From assembly GCA_021464415.1 (NCBI GenBank), contig CM038470.1, positions 37,566,099 through 37,630,098 of the forward strand: DNA of 64,000 nt, read 5' to 3'. How positions within the stretch are numbered: the first letter of the stretch is position 1; each line of letters starts with the position of its first letter. The notes beneath the pieces were generated by a model. The model was given only the letters and a program-made list of their open reading frames with translations. It ran no database searches and was not told the origin of the DNA. Positions 49,994-61,900 of the stretch are shown one piece after another. Source of the stretch: Lonicera japonica. Taxonomy: Eukaryota; Streptophyta; Magnoliopsida; Dipsacales; Caprifoliaceae. Made by a program: the position numbers and the translations under genes.

Positions 49994-51930
49994 TGTAAAA
50001 ACCTGGCTAATTAAATAGGTGTTAAAAGATGCTGTATTAAATTAACAGCAGATAAACAAGTGATTTGAACCAATAATATGCACAAAAGCAGGGGAATCTA
50101 ACAAAACTTCGACATGAAGTATTCGCACATACTAAAAAATCCACCCTGTTCAATAAACCAAAACATCACAAGGGGTATAGAATAGATCACCATCTGATTA
50201 CAACCCAACATAATTAGTCCAACACGCAAATACAAATCATGGTTTAACTACAAACCGAAATCCAAATAAAGTCCAAGTTCGAAATACAAACTAATACAAC
50301 CATAGATATTACAATGTCTCTCAACTATAATAGAAATAACAAGGTCCACAATCAAAGATAATACAACGAACTAAAATCCATAAAGGCATCAAAGTGGCTC
50401 TAAAACGAACTCGGACCTAGTTCATAACCTTTACTCATACCACGAGGTATACCTGAAATATATATGAGTAAATGAGCCAAAACTAGCCTAGTGGGAACTA
50501 TAGGGAAAGGGAATGCAATGCATATACATGTCATGGTATGAAAACTTATAAATTTCATTGTTGACAAAGGTTTTCCAAGTTTTATCAATTAATAAGAAAA
50601 ACCATTCATTTTTCACAATTTATGTCAATTTGTTGTCAATGCGAATCTCACTTGATAACAGAACGAACGTCCATCCACCTCATCCTCCTCTTCGACCTAA
50701 TACCGATAGTAGACGGGCTATACTACTCATAAATGCACCCCATCTTCCCATGGACCTGTGCAATAATATCACCTTAATCATTTCTATACCGTGGCTTTTC
50801 GATTCCAACAACCTCGTAATCCTCACCGCGATTGATTTAATTTGTAAAAAAACACTTTCCAAAGGTTGTCTTTGTAATAACATCATTAACCAAGTTATAC
50901 AACTCAATACTCATGATTAAAAATAGTTTTTTGTAAACCAATAAATGTGATGAAAACACTAGACAAACTAGAATAATCATTCAGCATTGTATACACGTCT
51001 AATAATGAGTTAAAAGTGAATTAAAAGTGTTTTATGTTCTGGAAGTTCATAAATTTAAGCATAAATATGAAGTATTAGACATGCACATGATGTTTCTATG
51101 CATTTCGGTACCAAATTCTAAATTTAGTACAAAACTAACAACATGCAGGACAATTAGCCCACATACTCATCAAACACAACTAACATAATATCAAGAACAA
51201 AGCTCAGATATCATAATCTATGGCCATACAAGGTACATGCAAGAGAAAATATGAATTTGGTATCGAAATTTAGTGTTTTTAACCCAATCAATTCAAAACT
51301 TTTGAAAATCAAGGAGAATAGGGCAGTTCCCACCTGAATAGCTAGAAGAACAAAGGTTTAGTGACATGTGTTGAGCTCTAGAATCTCCCAAATCACACAT
51401 GCAAACCTAAAATCAAGCAGAGAATGTGAAGAAGAGCAAGAATATGAGTTTTCTGTATGAAATGCATGGTTTGGAACTAAGAGAGACCTTTAAAATACGT
51501 CATGAATCACCCCTATCTCTCTTTAAAATAGCTCTGAGCTCACTAGTGTCGAAAAATGGACTAAAATGAAGGAGAAATGAGTTTAAAATGGGTCAAACTG
51601 GTCAATTTTGTTAAAAATGAAGCTACAGTTTTTCAGTGCGGACCGGTCTGGGAAAAGTGGAGACCGATCTGGCACCAAGAATTTCGCAATTTTTTAGACT
51701 GCCGACCAGACTGCCAAAATGCCATACTGGTTTGGTGCCAAAGATTCAAAGATTTATGTGTTTGCAGATCGGTTTGTCAAATGGCCATATCGGTCCGGTG
51801 CCAACCTGAACTGGGAGATTAAACTCAACCAAAATCAACCCAAACCTGTCCAAATCGAATCCGAACGCAATAAAACTAATTATGGGGATTTAACTTTCTA
51901 ATTAATAAATTAAAATCACAGGGTATTACA
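49994..51930 (-). repeat. 3' LTR of the chromovirus
   Basis: Complete by its TG...CA ends and the adjacent polypurine tract. At 51637-51812, in U3, variants of GACCGGTCTGG recur about every 30-45 bp in both orientations (GACCGGTC at 51641-51648). Confidence 0.85.
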
Positions 51931-54900
51931 ATCTACCCTCCTTAGAAAAATTTCGACCACAAAATTCAAACGACAATTTGGTAAGATAGATTACCTTAGG
52001 TAAAAAGGAAAGGGTACTTGCTACGGATCTCCGATTCTAACTCCCATGTAGCTTCCTCCTCACGCAATGGGATGACTCGATTCCTCAACTTTTACTCTTT
52101 GTGGTCCTCGATTCTCACTGGATAAGTCTCATACATACCCTTCTCATCGATTTGAATATCCTCAACCGGTAAAAAATGAGATGGTCAAGAACATACCAAC
52201 GAAGCATGGACACGTAGAACACATTGTGGACATGCTCGATTTCAGGAGGAAGTTCTAGACGGTACGCTACAATCCCTAATTTCTCGATGATCCTGTAAGG
52301 TCCGATATATCTAGGAGCCGATTTACCCTTGTTCTTGAAACGGACAATACTATAACAAGGTTTCACTTTCAAGAACACATAATCATTAACCTCATATTCC
52401 AAGGGTTTCCTTCTAACATCGGCATATGATTTTTGACGACTTTGGGCAGTTTGTAGCCTTTGTTTAATCAAGTGCATCTTCTCCATAGTCTCATGAACCA
52501 GTTGTGGTCCTAAGAGTGATGATTCACCTACTTTTACTCAACATACGGGAGATCTACAAGGTCTTCCATACAGGGCCTCGAACGGTGCCATTCCAATGCT
52601 TGACTGGAAACTATTGTTATAAGAAAATTCGGCTAACAGAAGGCGTTCATCCTAATTTCCTTGAAAATCCAACACACAGGCTCTCAACATATCCTCCAAT
52701 ATCTGAATGGTTCGCTCAGATTGCCCTTTAGTTTATGGGTAGTATACAGTGCTACAGTCTAACTAAGTTCTTATGCTTCTCCGCAATGCTGTCCAAAGCT
52801 CTGATGTAAACCAGAGATCTCTATCTGATACAACCGAAAACGGAACACCGTTGAATCTCACAATCTTCTTGATATAAATCTTCGTCAACAAACTTCTCTT
52901 GAATAGGAAGGAAATGAACCGATTTAGTTAATCTGTCAACTACTACCCAAACTGCATCATTCTTAGACCAAGTCCTTGGTAAAGCCATAAAGAAATCCAT
53001 CGTAATATTCTTCTATTTCCATTATGGGATCGGCAAAGGCTGTAGTTGACCTGAAGGTTTCTGATGTTCGATCTTAATCTTTTGAAAAGAAAGACATCTT
53101 GCTAGGAAGTTTGCTACATATTTCTTCATTCCTGACAACCAATACATTCTCCTCGGGTCACGGTACATCTTGTTCCTCCTAGATGAACGAAAATTCTGAA
53201 TTATGGGCCTCGGCTAATACAGCTTGATGTAACTCTACATTTTATTAGGGTACTACCAGCTTCCCTTTATATCTTATGCCACCATCGTGTCTGATGGTGA
53301 TGTCATCAATGTACTTTTCGGATAACATCTAGTTACGGCACCACACTAAATCTTCAGCTTGGCCCTGGCCTTCAATCACCCGACTCACCATTACTGGCTT
53401 GGCAACAATCATAGATAGGAACGCCATGTTATCTCTCCGATTCACTACCAAGTCATACTTCTATAACTTTTGGTGGAGTCTCCACTCACGGCATCTTAGA
53501 GCGAAAATTGAGCCTTGAGATTTTCTGCTCAATGCATTTACCACCAAATTTGCGCTCCCCGGGTGGTACTCTAAAGTGAAATCATAGTCCTCCAAGTATT
53601 CCATCCATCGGCGTTGTCTCAAATTCAAATCCTTTTGAGTGAAGATGTACTTCAAGCTCTTATGATCAGAGAAAACTTCAAATGTTTCACCGTATAAATA
53701 GTGTCACCATATCTTCAAGGCGAATACTACCGCTGCCAATTCTAGGTCGTACGTTGAGTAATTCTTCTCGTGAGTCTTAAGCTGTCTTGATGCATAAGCA
53801 ATAATGTGGTCTAATTGTATGAGTACACAACCTAATCCCAAGCAAGAAGCATCACAACAAATTGTATAGCCTAGACCTCTTTACAATAATATGAGTATCG
53901 AAGCAGATGTAAGACGACATTTAAGTTCATTGAAAGCATACACACAATTTTCATCCCAAACGAATGGCACTCCTTTCTGAGTAGGACAAGTAAGAGAAGA
54001 GGCAATCTTGGAAAAATCATAGATGAAACGACGGTAATAAACCACTAATTCGAGAAAACTTCGGATCTCGGTAACACTTGTAGGTCGCTTCTAACTAGAC
54101 ACGGCTTCAACCTTAGCCGGATCCACTAAGACTCCGAATCTATTGACGATATGACCCAGAAACTTCACTTCCCGTTGCCAAAAATCACATTTAGAGAATT
54201 TGGCATATAGCTGGTGCTTACGAAGTAATCGTAAGGACATTCTAAGATGAGTAACGTGTTCAGCCTCAGAACGAGAATAGATAAGGATGTCATCCACGAA
54301 ATCCATAACAAACTGTTCAAGATACGGTCGAAAGATCCTTTGCATCAAGTCTATAAAGGCTGCAGGAGCATTGGTTAGCCTAAATGGCATAACCAAGAAT
54401 TCGAAATGCCCATAACGAGTGCGAAAGGCGGTCTTGGAAATATCTTCTTCTCGAACCCTCAGCTGATGATAGCCAGATCGAAGATTAATTTTTGAGAAAA
54501 ATGATGCACCTTGCAACTGGTCGAACAAATCATCAATGCGTGGTGGTGGGTATTTGTTCTTGATGGTAAGACGATTCAATTGATGATAGTCGTCACACAT
54601 ACGAAGAGAAATCATTAGCCTTTTTGGCAAATAGGATGGAGGTTCCCTAAGGAGAGGTATTAGGACGAATGAATTCCTTGGCTAGGAGATCATCTAGTTG
54701 AGTACATGATTCCTTTAGCTCGGCAGGAGCCATATGATAAGGAGCTATAGAAACATGTTCAGCCCCTGGAACAAGATCTATAAAGAAATTAATCTAACGG
54801 TGGGGCAGTAAACTCGATAATTCATCAGGAAAGACATCAAGAAACTCATTAACAATGGTTATAACCATAGGTAATAACTTAGAAGACTCATCAGAAACTA

Positions 54901-56150
54901 TGCTACATAACCAACCCAAGTAGTTTCTTTGTTCTCGCTTACACCCGTACATCATCGGGTATAACCCATATCTTTCTCCATAAAACATGAAAGTTTGGCT
55001 CCAATCATATGCGATCACCTTTTTAGCATAACAATCTATGATGGCACGACATTTTGACGACCAATCCATACGTAGAGTCAAATCATAGGAACCCATATCC
55101 ATAAGAACAAAATCATCCTCCATATGGCAATCATTGTGCAGAGAAATAATGGCAGTACAATATTGAGTAAGAATGGAAACACCCCCTAAGGGCATGTTAA
55201 TTCGAATAGATGAAACACGTCTATTAGGTTTCAAACCCAAACTAAATGCACATGTTGAGGATATGAAAGAATGCGATGCACCCGAATCGAAAAGAACTCT
55301 AACCCTAGTAGTAAAAAAAATAAAACAACCTTCTATCACTATGTGGTCCTCTTGCGTAGTGGGTGTTGTCAAGTTGTAAACTCGGCCACCTTGGTTTCTA
55401 TGACCCTGAGGCTGTATAGGTCCCAAAAAGGATTACTGGTGGAATTGACGTGACTGAAAGTAATCCTATTGGAAAGGAAACGGGTTGGGCTAATATTGAC
55501 CACTCTCAGTTTGCTGCTCGACCTCTTGGTTAACTAACTGAGTTGATCTACCTGAGAACCTGCTTGACTGGCTATGGTTCCGATTTCTATTATGACCACG
55601 GCTCAGACCTCGGCTAAAGGTACTACCCTCACCTCTAGTACAACCTCCCCGGTACACTTGTGGATTGTTTGGACAAGCTCTTGCTCGATGTCCCTACTAC
55701 CCACACATATAGCAAGACCCAGAGAAATTACTAGTACTACTACCCCCATCACTAGAATAGAGACCTCCCGAAGATTCCGAACTCGATTTAGCCTTCTTAT
55801 TTCTTCCCCAATTACTAAAAATACTCATTTTCTTCCCCTTATCCGACGAGTAAGAGAGCCTATCTGAATGACTGTCATAACTTCCCCTACTAGGCTCTAT
55901 CAGAACTGAATCTTTTCGGTATGCAGTTTCTATTACTTCTTTATAAGTCTGATAATTGTACGCGCTTAAAACATCTCTAAAATTTGTCCGAAGACCAAAG
56001 AAAAATGACTTCATCTTTTCCTTATCAGACAGTCGATCTATGTTGTAACGACCCGGTCGCACCTCAGTACGATATTGTCCGCTCTGGGTAGCGTCCTAGC
56101 CAGGCCTCAGCCCCAGGACATCTACCCTCACGGCTTTGTTTTTGGGAGCT

Positions 56151-56232
56151 CACGACCAGCTTCCCAGGGGGTCACCCATCCCTGGATTGCTCTGGTCCAA
56201 GCACGTTTAACTTCGGAGTTCTCATGGGATCC
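56151..56232 (-). other. 5S rRNA-like segment, left LTR
   Basis: On the minus strand: GGATCCCATGAGAACTCCGA, then AGTTAAACGTGCTTGG (A-box region, one change from the usual AAGCG), then GGGATGGGTGACCCCCTGGG (C-box region). It matches about the last two thirds of plant 5S rRNA but is part of an LTR, with no tandem 5S array. Confidence 0.9.
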
Positions 56233-56426
56233 AAAGCCAGTGAGCTACCCAAAAGGCCTCATACTTAATTAGCGACCATTTCTTACTTATATGGGTCTCC
56301 AAGGATCCCCCAACTTCCGGTGTGGGATGCCCCCTTTGAGCTACCATTCCTCCACACAACGGAGTACTCATCGCTCGAGCTACCATTCCTCCACACAAGG
56401 GAGTACTCATCACTCAGGGCGTCACA

Positions 56427-56497
56427 TCCTTCCCCCCAAGGGAATCGACGTCCTCGTCGACACACCGTACTCTGTGGGGTCCGCTCTGATACCAACT
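56427..56497 (-). other. Minimal TRIM internal domain: PBS and polypurine tract
   Basis: Only 71 bp between the LTR at 56426 and the PBS side. The PBS TTGGTATCAGAGC is complementary to the initiator tRNA-Met 3' end, and the purine run CCCTTGGGGGGAAGGA abuts the left LTR. No coding capacity. Confidence 0.82.
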
Positions 56498-56744
56498 TGT
56501 GACTCCCCGAAATCCCGTTTAGAGGTTTGTACCTCCGGGACCCGGTTAGCCACGGAGTCGTACGCGACGACGGGTGATCAAGTGTAAAATTTAGAATTTT
56601 ATATCACAAACAGGCTGAAGTAATAAAGTCATTTTAAAAGAAATTCTGGCATGTGGAGTTTGTATTATTAATAAAACCATTTCCTGTCAAATAGCTTACA
56701 TTTAACTTAAAATAATATCTCCACATCTGTAACTTGTTAAATGA
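56498..56744 (-). other. 247-bp piece of a foreign LTR end inside the TRIM unit
   Basis: Starts TGTGACTCCCCGAAATCCCG on the plus strand and follows the order of the LTR at 46961 (ACCTCCGGGACCCGGTTAG, a GGCATGTGGAGTT-like string, ATCTCCACATCTGTA). It sits exactly where the U5 of a 5' LTR should be, next to the PBS, but differs from the 5S LTRs. Confidence 0.75.
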
Positions 56745-56753
56745 TGTGACGCC

Positions 56754-56834
56754 CTGAGTGATGAGTACTCCCTTGTGTGGAGGAATGGTAGCTCGAGCGA
56801 TGAGTACTCCCTTGTGTGGAGGAATGGTAGCTCA
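56754..56834. repeat. 39-bp tandem duplication in the 5S LTR
   Basis: GATGAGTACTCCCTTGTGTG and the following 19 bases occur twice in a row. The same duplication is present in the left LTR (about 56338-56416), so it predates the unit. Confidence 0.9.
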
Positions 56835-56938
56835 AAGGGGGCATCCCACACCGGAAGTTAGGGGATCCTTGGAGACCCATATAAGTAAGAAATGGTCGCT
56901 AATTAAGTATGAGGCCTTTTGGGTAGCTCACTGGCTTC

Positions 56939-57020
56939 GGATCCCATGAGAACTCCGAAGTTAAGCGTGCTTGGACCAGAGCAATCCAGGGATGGGTGAC
57001 TCCCTGGGAAGCTGGTCGTG
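56939..57020 (+). other. 5S rRNA-like segment, right LTR
   Basis: GGATCCCATGAGAACTCCGA, AGTTAAGCGTGCTTGG (perfect A-box region) and GGGATGGGTGACTCCCTGGG follow plant 5S rRNA. These are the internal Pol III promoter boxes that make Cassandra LTRs potentially transcribable by Pol III. It faces away from the left copy. Confidence 0.92.
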
Positions 57021-58103
57021 AGCTCCCAAAAACAAAGCCGTGAGGGTAGATGTCCTGGGGCTGAGGCCTGGCTAGGACGCTACCCAGAGCGGACAATATC
57101 GTACTGAGGTGCGACCGGGTCGTTACATATGTGCAAACACAAATTTTCAAATTTCTTGTGGTACTCTGCCACCGTCATCCCTTTTTGCCTCAACATTTGA
57201 AGCTCCTCCCTTTTCCTCCTTCAGTAGGCGTTGGATATAAACTGATTCTCAAATTCCTTACTAAACACTCCCCAAGAGTTCATGTTAATTGTCCTACTAT
57301 GCCTTCTCCACCAATCGTGTCTAAATCCGGTTAGCTTGGAAGCTGCTAGCCTAGGGCGTAGTGCATGAGGAGCCCTGATTAAATCGACCTTTTCTATTAC
57401 ATCGAACAACCAATATTTTGTATCCTCGGGTCCCTTAGTCCCATCAAACTTGGTTGGGTTCAAACGGTTGAACAACCTTAACAACTTAGCTGGATTCCCT
57501 TATTGATTCTGAATGGCTACTACCTTCTTATTCCTATCTTGTCCTCCATTATCTAGATTTCTAATGGTATGAGAATGATGTACACGAGCATCTATAGTAG
57601 AGTCAGAAGAAGATTTCATAACATCTTTTGATTCCCCCATGAATTCTTTCATCATTCTCCTCTTATTAGAGGACATAAGACCACGGCTACTATCACGACC
57701 CCTAGAACCTTCTCCCTCATCGACAGGAGGATCAGAAGCTGGTCTATTACAGGTGGAACGTCTAGGCGGCATTTTATAGGAAAACAAGAGAATAATTTAG
57801 TCCATAATAATAATCCTGATGAAAGAGAATAGAAGCAAAAGAATACGCCAAAACAAAATTTGATCGATAATACAGTTGGTCATCAAGTTCAACTCTAATA
57901 AGCTACAGTAGACAGATGCTTTATAAAATAATCGACTGTTGCATATACAGTTAATTATAGTTTAATTCACCCGTCACCTGTGCCCATTAGCAGTGTTACT
58001 TTAATTCTCCCGACTCGATACGGTCATGCGCTGAAGGAAAATAATGATCATATCTACCCATACCCCGTTGAAAAGAAAATTGAACCTATCCTCTGATACC
58101 AAT

Positions 58104-58945
58104 TGTAACAATCCTCCTAATTAAGCAGGTGTTAATGGATGCTATATTAAATTAACAGTAAATAAACAAGTGATTTGAACCAATAATATGCACAAAAGTA
58201 GGGAAATCTAACAAAATTTCGACATGAAGTATTCGCACATACTAAGAAATCCTCCCTGTTCAATAAACCAAAACATCACAAGGGGTATAGAATACATCAC
58301 CATCTGATTACAACCCAACATAATTAGTCCAACACGCAAATACAAATCATGGTTCAACTACAAACCAAAATCCAAATAAAGTCCAAGCTCGAAATACAAA
58401 CTAATACAACCATAGATATTACAATGTCTGTCAACTACAATAGAAATAACAAGTTCCACAATCAAAGATAATACAATGAACTAAAATCCATAAGGGCATC
58501 AGAGTGGCTCTAAGATGAATTCAGACCTGGTTCATAATCTCTACCCATACCACGAGGTATACCTAAAATATATATGAGGGAATGAACCAAAACTGGCCTA
58601 GTGGGAACTATAGGAAAAGGGAAATGCAATGCATATACATTCCATGGTATGAAAACTTATAAATTTCATCTTTGACAAAGGTTTTCCAAGTTTTATCAAT
58701 TAATAAGAAAAACCATTCACTTTTCACTATTTATCTTAATTTATTGTTAACGCAAATCTCACTCGATAACATAATGAACGTCCATCCACCTCCTCATCCT
58801 CCTCGACCTAATACCAGTACCAGACGGACTATACTACTCAGAAAAGCACCCCATCTTTTCATGGGCCAGTGCACTGGTAACCTAATTTCACGGCACCCCA
58901 TCTTCCCATGGGCCTGTGCAATAATATCAACTTAAGCATTTCTAT
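58104..58945 (-). repeat. 5' LTR of the chromovirus, interrupted
   Basis: Matches 49994-50787. It contains an extra segment of about 48 bp near 58867-58915, where GCACCCCATCTTC and CATGGGCC appear twice: a local tandem duplication absent from the 3' LTR. Confidence 0.82.
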
Positions 58946-61900
58946 TGTAACGCCCTCTATCTCTCTGTTTCTCGGAATTGCGATACATGTCATGCTTAAG
59001 GAAGAAGTGTACTTCAGATAGCCATATTTTGCTCCGAAAGGATCTGAATGGCTCAAAGACTTCCAACGAGTTACATTAATCTATAAGCATGTTAGAATTG
59101 TTGTAAGTCATTTTAGGTGGTTCGAGTCAAAATCGAGATGTAGATTGTAAGTTTTTAATTTACTCGACTTCATAAATTTGGGATAACTTGGAGGAAGCGT
59201 AACTTCTTCGTTTCTTGCCATATTGAGTTTCCGTCTGCGAAGGAAAATTTTGGGCAATCTAGAACTTTTGTATTTTGGACGAAGGAAAATTCAGACTCCT
59301 ACAAGGTCAGAACTGAGCGCAAAATATGCAAATTGCTATCAGTTGTTCATTTGATAACATTAACGCGCTGATTTCATCGAATTTATGGGAATTATCTGTT
59401 TAGAATTTGGGGACACTTCCTTCAAGGGAGTTGTAGATCTCCGAATAAGCTTTTCGTGGACATAAGGAACACCTCAATCGAACTTCTGAGCGAGAACTTA
59501 TGGCCTTCCAAAGATCAGTGCTGCTAGTCCCAAAAAATAGTGCGCGTGAACAGTACTCGCGAATTGAAACAGCAGATATATATCATACGTTCTCCATTTT
59601 TCTTCCTCATTCCACCACCAAACTCACGAGAGCTTCTAGAAAGAGATAAAGAAGAGATTATTGATTTCTCTTGTGGATTTCTCATTTCCCATCTAAAGAT
59701 TAAGCTCAAAAGTCATCCAAACCATCTTCTAAACAACTATTCATCTTTTTCATCCTTCCTCCTCATCCTTGGCAGCTTGAGCTAGGGATTAGGGTTCTAA
59801 ATTTGGGACCACACATCATAAATTCGAGGATGAAGCTTCAATTAGGTGGGAATACTAGTACCTAACTTACTTTTAAACTTTTATGTGTTGCATTAGTGTG
59901 TTCTACAATGAATTGGGTTTTCTAGCTATAAACCCTAGGCTGTGTGATGCATATGGGTTAAGCTCGATGTAGCTTCAATTAATAAATGATATGGGTAGTT
60001 TATGACTTCAATTACATTATTTAACAATAAGATCCATGTTTTAGCTTATGCACCCAAGGATTCATGATGAACCCACTTTGTAGTTATATGATTGACCTAG
60101 AATTGGGGATTTTGGGGTTTTTATGTAGAGGATGTTTGATTGTGGGTCATGGGCGCTAATCATCTATATATATGTCGTTATTTGTGAGTTTTGAGCATTA
60201 TCCTTGAGGTTTGTACTAAAAACCCACCAAGATGGCATAGTATGCAATAATCATTGGGTTTAATGCCTCATGTAGATTGCGGTTAGGACTTTTCATAAGA
60301 AAACAATCTTGATACGTCTTATAAACATTATAAAGTTAATTTGGGTGAAGTTTAGCTTGTCGCGGCCACAACCATAAGAGCTTGATGGAGACATATATAC
60401 AAGATCGTTTGATATTGCGTATAGATTGAACAAAAAACTTTTGCTAAAATCCTATAAGAATAAAGGGATTTCACCTTTGTGGATCATGTAGAGGATCCAT
60501 ATGAGGAGACTAGGGTTTGAAAGCATCAAATTGCGATTTGGTCAGATTTTTTAATTCTCGATGGGCTGCGAAAGTTGATTGTTTTAACCACCAAAACGAC
60601 TTCTAATTATCCTGATTTTTCAAGCAGTAAATGTAACTTTGCGATCCGAACGACATATCCAAAAATCAGCCCGATCCAACGGTGCGATCAAAAGTTACGA
60701 TTAATTTACGACTGCAGTACCGAAAACAATGATGGAGACCGTGGGATTTTTATGTGAAAAATCCCTTACCCACTTAGTATTTAAAACATTATTTTCTGAG
60801 GGTTAAGAAAATTTTATATTAAATTCTAGTCAACTAAAATACAAGGGTATGAAATATAAAATACATGTGCATTAAAATTATTTTGCTGCTTTTTAAAAAA
60901 AAAAACTCATATTTTTCAACTATGGAAATTTTTTATTTGTATACCCGTTTTTAATTTGACAAGAACTAAACATAAAATAAAAGGTGATTTAGGTATGGTC
61001 ATGTATCCATGTTGTTCAAAATTATAAGGAAACCTAATAATTAAAACACATATGACCAAGACACAATCACACAAAGTATTAAACCATTCAATAATAAGAA
61101 TGATTAAATTTCTTCTATTATGCTCCAAGTTTCATCATCCCTAGTCCGTTGAAAACTTTTAACGACCTATGTCGCCACTACATTGACTATGTCGGGAATC
61201 AACCTTGGTGAAAACGCCTTCTTCAACATTCTTCATTAAAGAAACTGCAATCTTATATACAAAGGTCATATGCCTCCATTTAAGGAGTTCACACATAAAC
61301 TATTATATCTAAACTGTAAATAAAATTACATAGATCCTATGCCTCCTTTTAAGGAGTTCACAAATTTGATCTAAATTTAATTTACAACCATGAATAAAAC
61401 CCAAATCATCATGCACATTAAAATTAATCACGAATAAAAATATTGTGGTATCCAATCACATAAAGCATCATTACGTGACCATAATATCGGGACAAGAACA
61501 CTGTAAAACAAAGGTTAGCAAGTTCTACATTCTATCCAACAACAACATGCATGAATAGATTTAACTGGACAACATGGCTAGTTCAATCCGTACGCAGTAT
61601 CAAAGAAAACCAATCGCTCTAATACCAATTGATGGAGACATAAATACAGTATCCTTTCATATTGCGTATAGATTAAACAAAAAACTTTTGTTAAAATCCT
61701 ATAACAATAAAAGGATTTCACCTTTGTGGATCATGTAGAGGATCCATATGAGGAGACTAGGGTTTGAAAGCATCAGATTGCGATTTGGTCAGATTTTTTA
61801 ATTCTCGCTGGGCTGCGAAAATTGATTGTTTTAGCCACCAAAACGACTTCTGATTATCCTGATTTTTCTTACAATATTGGTAACTTTGTGTTCCGAATGA

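Larger units (their letters stand above)
56044..57127. mobile_element. 5S-LTR TRIM unit with inverted LTRs (Cassandra-type)
   Basis: A 1084-bp unit inserted in the chromovirus gag frame, with perfect target duplications TATGT (56039-56043 and 57128-57132). The left LTR (56044-56426) and right LTR (56745-57127) are each 383 bp but point outward in opposite directions: both outer ends are the LTR 3' end (GGTCGTTACA reading outward). Both carry 5S rRNA homology. Between them, read on the minus strand from the right, are 247 bp resembling the end of the 3-kb LTR (56744-56498), a primer-binding site TTGGTATCAGAGC (56495-56483), about 40 bp, and a polypurine tract (CTTGGGGGGAAGGA, 56440-56427). Normal Cassandra elements have direct LTRs and identical ends. 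Confidence 0.88.
52005..57772 (-). pseudogene. Chromovirus gag-pol polyprotein, broken
   Basis: gag starts at MPPRRSTCNRP (57772) and includes NPTKFDGTKGPEDTKYWLF and the capsid region to about 57133. It continues after the inserted unit at 56038 (DRLSDKEKMKSFFFGLR) to a knuckle CYMCG (about 55700). Protease has LFDSGASHSFISS (about 55240). RT is an open frame at 54630-54091 with [19 protein letters not shown] and the catalytic FVDDILIYS. RNase H ends at 53655-53461 ([17 protein letters not shown]). Integrase shows TMDFFMALP and a DRLTKSVHFLP-type string near 52920-53000 and the GPY module PRYIGPYRIIEKLG (about 52300). The C-terminus resembles a chromodomain (EEEATWELESEI, about 52060-52030). 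Stops between modules make it inactive. Confidence 0.88.
49994..58945 (-). mobile_element. Chromovirus-type Ty3/gypsy element
   Basis: The 3' LTR is at 49994-51930 (1937 bp; minus-strand start TGTAATACCC, end GGTTTTTACA). Next to it is the polypurine tract CTAAGGAGGGTAGAT. Coding runs on the minus strand from gag (57772) to a chromodomain-like end (about 52005). The 5' LTR starts at 58104 beside the primer-binding site TTGGTATCAGAGG (about 58102-58090). That LTR stops at 58945, where another LTR (58946 onward) has inserted, at the point equivalent to 50787 of the 3' LTR. A 1084-bp 5S-LTR unit splits gag. The chromodomain points to the chromovirus branch. Confidence 0.9.

Noticed and set aside
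56483..56495. tRNA-Met fragment
   Set aside because: The 13-base match to the initiator tRNA-Met end is a retrotransposon primer-binding site; no tRNA body is present.
56222..56587. Several frames of 60-98 codons on both strands
   Set aside because: They fall within the 5S LTR and its 39-bp tandem duplication; inverted arms create matching frames on both strands.
56151..57020. Genuine 5S rRNA genes
   Set aside because: Both copies lack the first third of 5S rRNA and lie inside 383-bp LTRs with TG...CA ends; they are LTR-borne 5S segments.
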